64,000 nt of DNA. It comes from CAVZZG01 sp963779685 (GTDB taxonomy: Bacteria > Actinomycetota > Thermoleophilia > Gaiellales > F1-60-MAGs149). This document shows positions 58,323 to 64,000 of the stretch, piece after piece. The notes under the pieces were generated by a model that was not told the origin of the DNA, searched no databases, and was given only the letters and a program-made list of their open reading frames with translations. Position 1 is the first letter of the stretch, and each line of letters opens with the position of its first letter. Position numbers and translations under genes: made by a program. The stretch covers positions 682,001 through 746,000 of the forward strand of contig CAVZZG010000001.1 in the NCBI GenBank assembly GCA_963779685.1. The letters are read 5' to 3'.

Positions 58323-61300
58323 ATGGCGGGCTGTTCGACATGCGGCGCGGCGACCGTCGCCGGCCAGCGCTTCTGCGGCGAATGCGGGGCCCCGCTCGCG
58401 CGTGCCTGCCGGGCGTGCGGCGCGGCGTGCGGGCCGGCGCAGCGCTTCTGCGGCGAGTGCGGCTCGCCGGTGGCTGCGGCGCTCGATGCCGCCGCGGAGA
58501 GGGTTCCGGCGACGACCGAGCGCCGCCTGGTGACGGTGCTGTTCGCCGACCTCGCCGGCTACACCACGCTCTCCGAGGGGCGCGACTACGAGGAGGTGCG
58601 TGCGTTCCAGGACCGCTACTTCGCGGCGGCACGCACCGTGATCGGACGGTACGGCGGCGTGGTGGAGAAGTTCATCGGCGACGCGGTCATGGCCCTCTGG
58701 GGCGCTCCGGTCGCCCGCGAGGACGACGCGGAGCGCGCCGTCCGTGCGGGGCTCGACCTCGTCGACGCCGTCGCCACGCTCGCGGACAGCGCCGTTGAGC
58801 CCGGGCTCGGTCTCCGCGTCGGCGTGATGACGGGCGAGGCGATGGTCGACCTCGCCGCCGAGGGACAGGGCCTCGTGACCGGCGACCTCGTCAACACGGC
58901 ATCGCGCGTCCAGTCGGTCGCCGCGCCCGGCAGCGTCCTGGTCGGCGACGCGACGCGGCGTGCCAGCGCCGCCGCCATCGCCTACACCGACGCCGGATCG
59001 CACGAGCTGAAGGGCAAGGCGGAGTCCGTCGCGCTCTGGCAGGCGCGTCAGGTGGTCGGTCAGCGCGGTGGCGGGGGGCGCGGCCCCGCGGCCGACACGC
59101 CGTTCGTGGGGCGGGCAGGCGAGCTCCGCCTGGTCCGCGAGCTGTTTCACGCCTGCGCCGACCAGGGCCGTGCGCGGCTGGTCTCGATCCTCGGGCCGGC
59201 CGGAATCGGCAAGTCGCGGTTGGCGTGGGAGTTCGAGAAGCATGTCGACGGCCTCATCGCCGACGTCTGGTGGCACCGTGGGCGTTGCCTCTCCTACGGG
59301 GACGGCGTGGCGTACCGCGCGCTCGCCGACATGGTGCGCAGCCGGGCACGCATCCTCGAGGACGAGCCGCCCGACGAGGCGGCGGCGAAGCTCTCGGTGA
59401 TGCTCGCCGAGCAGGTCGCCGACCCGGCCGAGCGCGCGTGGATCGAGCCGCGCCTCGCACACCTGCTGGGGCTTGCGGACCGCACCGCGCCCGACCGCGA
59501 GGACCTCTTCTCGGCGTGGCGGCGCTTCTTCGAGCGGCTCGCGGAGCAGTCTCCGGTGGTGCTCGTCTTCGAGGACATCCACTGGGCGGACGAGTCGCTC
59601 GTGGCCTTCATCGAGTACCTCCTCGACTGGTCACGTCAGCTGCCGATCTTCGTGATGACGCTCGCCCGACCCGAGGTCGCCGATCGCCACCCGGGGTTCC
59701 CCGGCGCCGCCCGGAGCTCGACGACGCTGGCGCTCGATCCGCTCGATGACGATGCCATGCGCGAGTTGCTCACCGCTCTCCTGCCAGGCCTCCCGGCAGA
59801 TCTCGCGGAGCGCCTCCGACGGGCGGCCGAGGGCATCCCGCTGTATGCGGTCGAGACCGTGCGGATGCTCCGTGACCGGGGCCTCGTGGCGACGATGGAT
59901 GGCGCGACGCGGGTGGTCGGCGCGGTCGACGACATCGCGGTGCCGGAGACCCTGCACGCGCTGATAGCCGCGCGCCTGGATGCGCTGACGGCCGAGGAGC
60001 GCGGGCTCCTGCAGGACGCCGCGGTGCTCGGCAAGACGTTCACGGCGCGCGGGCTCGCATCGGTGTCGGGTCTCGATGAGCCGGCCGTCGAGCGGATCGT
60101 GGCCTCCCTCGTGCGCAAGGAGCTGCTCGCGATCCAGAGCGATCCGTTCTCGCCCGATCGCGGCCAGTTCGGGTTCCTGCAGGCCCTCGTGCAGCGCGTC
60201 GCCTACGACACCATCGCCCGCCGCGACCGGCGGGCGCGCCATCTCGCCGCGGCGCGCTACCTGGCGGGCGAGCCGACGATCGACGCCGACGAGATCGCGG
60301 AGGTGATCGCCAGTCACTACCTCGACGCCCACCTCGCCGACCCTGCCGCCGGCGACGCCGACGACGTCCGTGCCGAGGCGCGTCGCTGGTTCGCCCGAGC
60401 GGCCGAACGCGCCTCGTCACTGGCCGCCACCGTCGAGGCGCAACGGGCGTTCGAGCGCGCCGCCGGCCTGACCGCGGATGATGGCGAGCAGGGTGCCCTC
60501 CTGGCCCGGGCGGGCGACCTGGCGATCGCCGGCGGTCGCCTCGAGGACGCCTCGCGGCTGCTGCTCTCGGCGATCGAGTTGCTCGACGCGAGCGATCGCC
60601 ACGCCGAGGTCGCGGCGGCCCAGGCCCGCCACGCCGAGGTGCTCTTCGTGACCGGGCGGATCGAGGAGGCGATCGACCGGCTGACGGTGGCGCTGGGCGC
60701 GCATCAGGGCCAGGGTGACGATCGCGCGGTGGCATGGGTGTCCTGCGAGCTCGCCCGGATGCTGTTCTTCGCGAGCCGTGCTACCGAGGCGCATCCGCAC
60801 GTCGAGCGCGCGATCGACATCGCAGAGCGCGACCGGCTCTACGAGGTGCTTGTGCAGGCCTTCAACAACAAGGCCCTCCTCCTCGACGAACGCCCCGAGG
60901 AGCGACTCGCCCTCCTCCACCACGCGCGCGCACTCGCGGCAGAGCACGACTTCGCCGCCGGCGAGATGCGGTCGTGCATGAACCTCAGTTACGCGCTCTC
61001 GATCTCCGCCCGCGGCGACGAGTCGGAGATGGTCATCCGGCGCGGGCTCGAGCTCGCGCGGCTGCGGGGAAACCGCGTGTGGGAGCGGGCGCTGGCGTCG
61101 AACCTGATCAGCGAGTGTCTCGGGCAGGGCCGTTGGGACGAGGCGGTCGCGACCTACCGGGCGCTTCCGGACGAGGGCGTCGTCGAGGGCGAGCCGGTGC
61201 AGGCATATGCCCGGCTGATGATCGCCCGCATCGCCCTCCGCCGTGGCGACGGCGGGGAGGTCATCGCCGACCTCGAGGCGATGGCCGCCTGGACCGAGGT

Positions 61301-61842
61301 CGGCAACTACCAGGCCTGGGGCGTTCGCGTCGTTGCTCGCGGGCTGCTCGCCCTCGCCGGCCGCCGGCCCGGCGATGCGCTCGCACTCGCCCTCGAGGCG
61401 CTCGACGATGCCGAGCGCACCGACGACCGGGAGGTCGTCGACGCGCTCGCCGAGCTCGGTCTGGAGGCGGCACTCGATGTCGGCACCTCGGCGGGGTTCA
61501 GCGACCTGCTCGAACGCGTCGAGCCGCGCCTCGGCCGAGCGACCCCGGGACCTGCTGATCTACGTCGCGCTTGCCCGGGCGGCCCGGGACGCCCGGAACC
61601 GGGGTGCACCGGACTTCGCCGCCGCGGTGGACGCGGCCCGCGGCGTCGGCGACCCGTACTGGACGGCCCTCGCACTGGCCGAGCAGGCCCGTTGGCTCGT
61701 CGAGACGCAGGAGGGGGCCGGCGCGGCCGGGCCTCTGGCCGAGGCCGCGGAGCTGGCGGAGCGCCTGGGCGCCCGGCCACTTCGCGACCGCATCGCGGCG
61801 CTGGAGACGGCAGCGATCGGCCAGTCTTCCGGTGGTGGCTGA
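58323..61842 (+). CDS. Zinc-ribbon, class III cyclase and AAA-ATPase multidomain regulator, frameshifted near its end
   Basis: About 1172 aa if one extra base at ~61535-61552 is ignored. The N-terminus has two zinc ribbons (CSTCGAATVAGQRFCGECG; CRACGAACGPAQRFCGECG). The cyclase (residues ~65-240) has FADLAGYTTLSEG and FIGDAVMALWG with both metal-binding Asp. The AAA part has Walker A GPAGIGKSRLAW and Walker B VLVFEDIHWADESL. The rest is TPR-like helices to 61842. It is probably an ATP-driven, ligand-sensing cyclase. The printed frame instead runs to 61895 with an Arg/Gly-rich tail. Confidence 0.85.
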
Positions 61843-61861
61843 CTCTGACTAACCGGGCGCG

Positions 61862-62206
61862 TCAGTCGCTCGGTGGCGTCTCACGAATGACGTAGTACTT
61901 GCGGACGCGCTCGTCCTGATGCCAGGTCAGCGGCGTGCCCCTGGCGATCGAGAAGCCCGCGCCCGGTCCGAACGCATCCTCGGTCCCGTCGGCGTAGCGC
62001 AGGTAGATCGTGCCCTCGACCACGACGCACGTCTCGTCCACCGGGTACCCGTCCGTCTCCCACGTGAACGGCTCGGACTCCCACACGCCGCTGGTCAGCC
62101 CGTCGCCACCATTGAAGCGTTCGGCGGTGCGCGTCAGCGTCCCGTCCTCGAGCACCTGGGGAGTCGTATCGAGATCGCCGATGTTCAGTCGAATCGCCCG
62201 GTTCAT
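61862..62206 (-). CDS. Cupin-domain protein
   Basis: 114 aa. It reads LTSGVWESEPFTWETDGYPV, then DETCVVVEGTIYLRYADGTE and FSIARGTPLTWHQDERVRKY, a single cupin of the EutQ-like type. His and Glu in the barrel could bind metal. It converges with the large cyclase gene 20 bp away and is divergent from the CoA-transferase. No substrate can be named. Confidence 0.8.
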   Translation of the reverse strand: MNRAIRLNIGDLDTTPQVLEDGTLTRTAERFNGGDGLTSGVWESEPFTWETDGYPVDETCVVVEGTIYLRYADGTEDAFGPGAGFSIARGTPLTWHQDERVRKYYVIRETPPSD

Positions 62207-62289
62207 GTCGCAGACGGTACAGGACCACGGCCGAGCCTGGCCGCGTCACCGACCTTGCCAGGAGGGTCACCTACCCGTACCCTCGCGGT

Positions 62290-63645
62290 ATGGCGGCACG
62301 GGGATCGGCTGGACCGACGGGGACGAACCGTGCGCGGGCGCAGCGGATCTCGGCGTCCGATGCCGCCGCGCTCGTCCGGTCGGGCGACTGGGTCGAGTAC
62401 GGCACGGGCATCGGTCAGACCGACGCGTTCGACGCAGCGCTCGCCCAGCGCGTCGACGAACTCGAGGACGTGAAGATCCGCACCTGCCTGACGCTGCGGC
62501 CGCGCGCCGTGCTCGAGGCCGACCCCGGCCGCGACCACTTCCACTGGTTCAACTGGCACTACACCGGCCTTGACCGTGCGAAGGGCGACGTCGGCCTGGC
62601 CAGCTACATCCCGTGCAACCTCGGCGAGATCCCCGACTACTACCGGCGCTTCATCGACCCGCCGGAGATGGCCGTGATCAAGACCTGCCCGAAGGACGAG
62701 CGCGGCTTCTACAACTTCAGCCTCGCGGCGCTCTGGCACCGCGCGATCGTCGAGCGCGCCAGGGTCGTGATCGTCGAGGAGTCGGCCGGGCTGCCGTACC
62801 TGGACGGCATCGAGAACGCGGTGCACGAGAGCGAGGTCGACTACGTGATCGCGGGCGGCGACGCGCCGCCGCCGGAGATACCGAATCCGCCTCCGACCGA
62901 CGTCGACCGGGTGGTCGCCGGGCTGATCGCCGCCGAGGTCGAGGACGGCAGTTGCCTGCAGATCGGCATCGGGGCGATGCCCAACGCGGTCTGCTCGTTG
63001 CTGCTCGAGAGCGGCGTGCGCGACCTCGGCGTCCACACCGAGATGCTCACGGACGGCCTCATCGACCTCTACCGCGGCGGGGTCGTGACCGGCGCCAGGA
63101 AGACGCTCCACCGCGGCAAGGTCGTGTGCACCTTCGGGGTCGGGACGCGGATCCAGTACGAGACGGCCGATCACAACCCCGACTTTCTGTGCCTCGCCGT
63201 CGACCTCGTCAACCTGCCGCACACGGTGATGCAGAACGATGGCGTCGTCGCGATCAACAACACGACGCAGATGGACCTGCAGGGCCAGGCCGCCAGTGAG
63301 TCGGCCGGCCATCGCCACATCAGCGGCACCGGCGGGCAGGCGCAGTTCATGCGCGGCGCCTACGCTTCCAAGGGCGGCAAGTCGTTCATGTGCATGTCGT
63401 CCACCTACGAGCGCCGAGGCGTGCGCGCCAGCCGCGTCGTCGTGGAGTTGACGCCCGGCAACGTCGTCACCGCCACCCGCAGCGACATGATGTACGTCGT
63501 CACCGAATACGGGATCGTCAACCTGAAGGGCAAGTCGATCCCCGAGCGGGCCCGGGCGATGATCTCGATCGCCCACCCGGACTTCCGGGACGAGCTCGAA
63601 CAGCAGGCCCGCGCGAACGGCCTGATCCCGAAAGGCTTCTTCTAG
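62290..63645 (+). CDS. Acetyl-CoA hydrolase/CoA-transferase family protein
   Basis: 451 aa. The N-terminal half has YGTGIGQTDAFDAALAQRVD and HYTGLDRAKG; the C-terminal half has GIGAMPNAVCSLLLE, the catalytic Glu in VHTEMLTDGLIDLYRGGV, and GTGGQAQFMRGAYASKGGKS. This is the 4-hydroxybutyrate/butyryl-CoA:acetate CoA-transferase group, which moves CoA between short-chain acids through a glutamyl-CoA thioester. Length matches the family (about 430-450 aa). No partner genes lie beside it in the window. Confidence 0.88.
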   Translation: MAARGSAGPTGTNRARAQRISASDAAALVRSGDWVEYGTGIGQTDAFDAALAQRVDELEDVKIRTCLTLRPRAVLEADPGRDHFHWFNWHYTGLDRAKGDVGLASYIPCNLGEIPDYYRRFIDPPEMAVIKTCPKDERGFYNFSLAALWHRAIVERARVVIVEESAGLPYLDGIENAVHESEVDYVIAGGDAPPPEIPNPPPTDVDRVVAGLIAAEVEDGSCLQIGIGAMPNAVCSLLLESGVRDLGVHTEMLTDGLIDLYRGGVVTGARKTLHRGKVVCTFGVGTRIQYETADHNPDFLCLAVDLVNLPHTVMQNDGVVAINNTTQMDLQGQAASESAGHRHISGTGGQAQFMRGAYASKGGKSFMCMSSTYERRGVRASRVVVELTPGNVVTATRSDMMYVVTEYGIVNLKGKSIPERARAMISIAHPDFRDELEQQARANGLIPKGFF

Positions 63646-63649
63646 CCAG

Positions 63650-64000
63650 CTAGCAGGCGCAGCGGATCGCGATCGTCCGGAATCCCCCGGTGGCGCTGTA
63701 GGCGCCGACCGCCCAGACGTTGGTGGAGGCGGACGCCGCGACGCCGTAGAGGCCGTTCAGGGCATCCGGCGCTCCGGGGTTCAGGCTTGGCACCGCCTTC
63801 CAGGACCTGCCGTTCCAGTGCTCGATGAGCGTGTGGCTCGGACCACTGCCGTACGAGCCCGCGGCCCAGACGTCGGAGGCCGAGACGGCGGCGACGCTGA
63901 CGAGGGAGCTTGGGGCCGCCCCACCGGGGTTCGGGCTGGGCACGTACTTCCATCTCCTCCCGTTCCAGTGCAGCGTCAGGGTGCGGGCGGGATTGCCGCG
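63650..64000 (-). CDS. Repeat protein with beta-propeller-like motifs, N-terminus outside window
   Basis: The visible 116 residues end at the TAG at 63650-63652. Two repeats are seen: TLTLHWNGRRWKYVPSPNPG followed by SASDVWAAGSYGSG, and TLIEHWNGRSWKAVPSLNPG followed by SASTNVWAVGAYS. The repeat of hydrophobic-HWNGxxWK and VWAxG is typical of secreted seven-bladed or choice-of-anchor proteins in actinobacteria. Function is unknown. Confidence 0.72.
   Translation of the reverse strand, partial: RGNPARTLTLHWNGRRWKYVPSPNPGGAAPSSLVSVAAVSASDVWAAGSYGSGPSHTLIEHWNGRSWKAVPSLNPGAPDALNGLYGVAASASTNVWAVGAYSATGGFRTIAIRCAC

Noticed and set aside
61843..61895. Printed C-terminus of the cyclase-AAA protein up to 61895
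   Set aside because: After ~61545 this frame is Arg/Gly-rich nonsense, while the next frame continues the helical repeats and stops at 61842.
1..64000. CRISPR arrays, tRNA and rRNA genes
   Set aside because: No regularly spaced repeats, and no cloverleaf or conserved T-loop context around GGTTCGA-like words, for example near 1560, was found.

Overview
The window is high-GC DNA (roughly two-thirds G+C by eye) with tightly packed, often overlapping genes, many GTG starts and actinobacterial families: F420/deazaflavin-type nitroreductase, MocR regulators, DUF4386, zinc-ribbon cyclase-AAA regulators, and secreted proteins of the kind common in Thermoleophilia/Solirubrobacterales. I read it as a chromosomal segment of a soil-type actinobacterium, probably Thermoleophilia. 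No rRNA, tRNA or CRISPR array was seen.

Layout. 1-8.5 kb: partial membrane protein, MazEF-like toxin-antitoxin pair, YCII and cupin proteins, a GntR-ABC exporter operon behind a clear sigma-70-type promoter, then a DUF2339/DUF3999-like membrane pair. 8.5-18.6 kb: PilZ protein, hydrolase-cyclase fusion, Fic protein behind a perfect inverted repeat, homocysteine methyltransferase, and a MocR regulator divergent from an FMN-binding/SIS/trans-sulfuration operon. 18.6-20.3 kb is a scrapyard: the ends of a dehydrogenase, an IS256-type transposase, an HsdS subunit and a methyltransferase lie end to end. 20.3-27.2 kb: surface-polysaccharide genes, with a Wzy-like polymerase and the overlapping dTDP-rhamnose operon rmlA-rmlC-rmlD-rmlB-glycosyltransferase-methyltransferase.

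27.2-44.4 kb: mixed metabolism and regulation, including an AmiC/UrtA-like binding protein without signal peptide divergent from an HD/LuxR regulator, a YcaQ-type protein, a CHRD protein, an Lrp regulator divergent from a methionine-gamma-lyase-like enzyme, a GT39 glycosyltransferase, and a TetR regulator with tandem operators in front of a dehydrogenase. An intact IS630-type element (44411-45544) sits exactly in the stop codon of that dehydrogenase.

45.5-52.5 kb is a metal/arsenic resistance island: a CDF-like transporter with a CmtR-like sensor, then arsR, arsN2, arsM, an ArsR-ArsC fusion, GAPDH, arsJ and acr3. Together these encode methylation of arsenite, arsenate reduction with ACR3 export, and arsenate trapping as arsenophosphoglycerate with ArsJ export. 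The island is flanked on the right by a 39-bp orphan IS256-type end. 52.5-64 kb: secreted and membrane proteins, a zinc-type CDF exporter with its ArsR sensor, an Hcp-like protein coupled to a TAT-secreted barrel protein, a TPR-GT41 glycosyltransferase, a large cyclase-AAA regulator, a cupin, a CoA-transferase and a partial repeat protein.

Six single-base frameshifts were found (DUF2339 gene, arsR, gapdh, acr3 twice, the large cyclase). All six read as one extra base, which suggests sequence or assembly error at least as strongly as gene decay.
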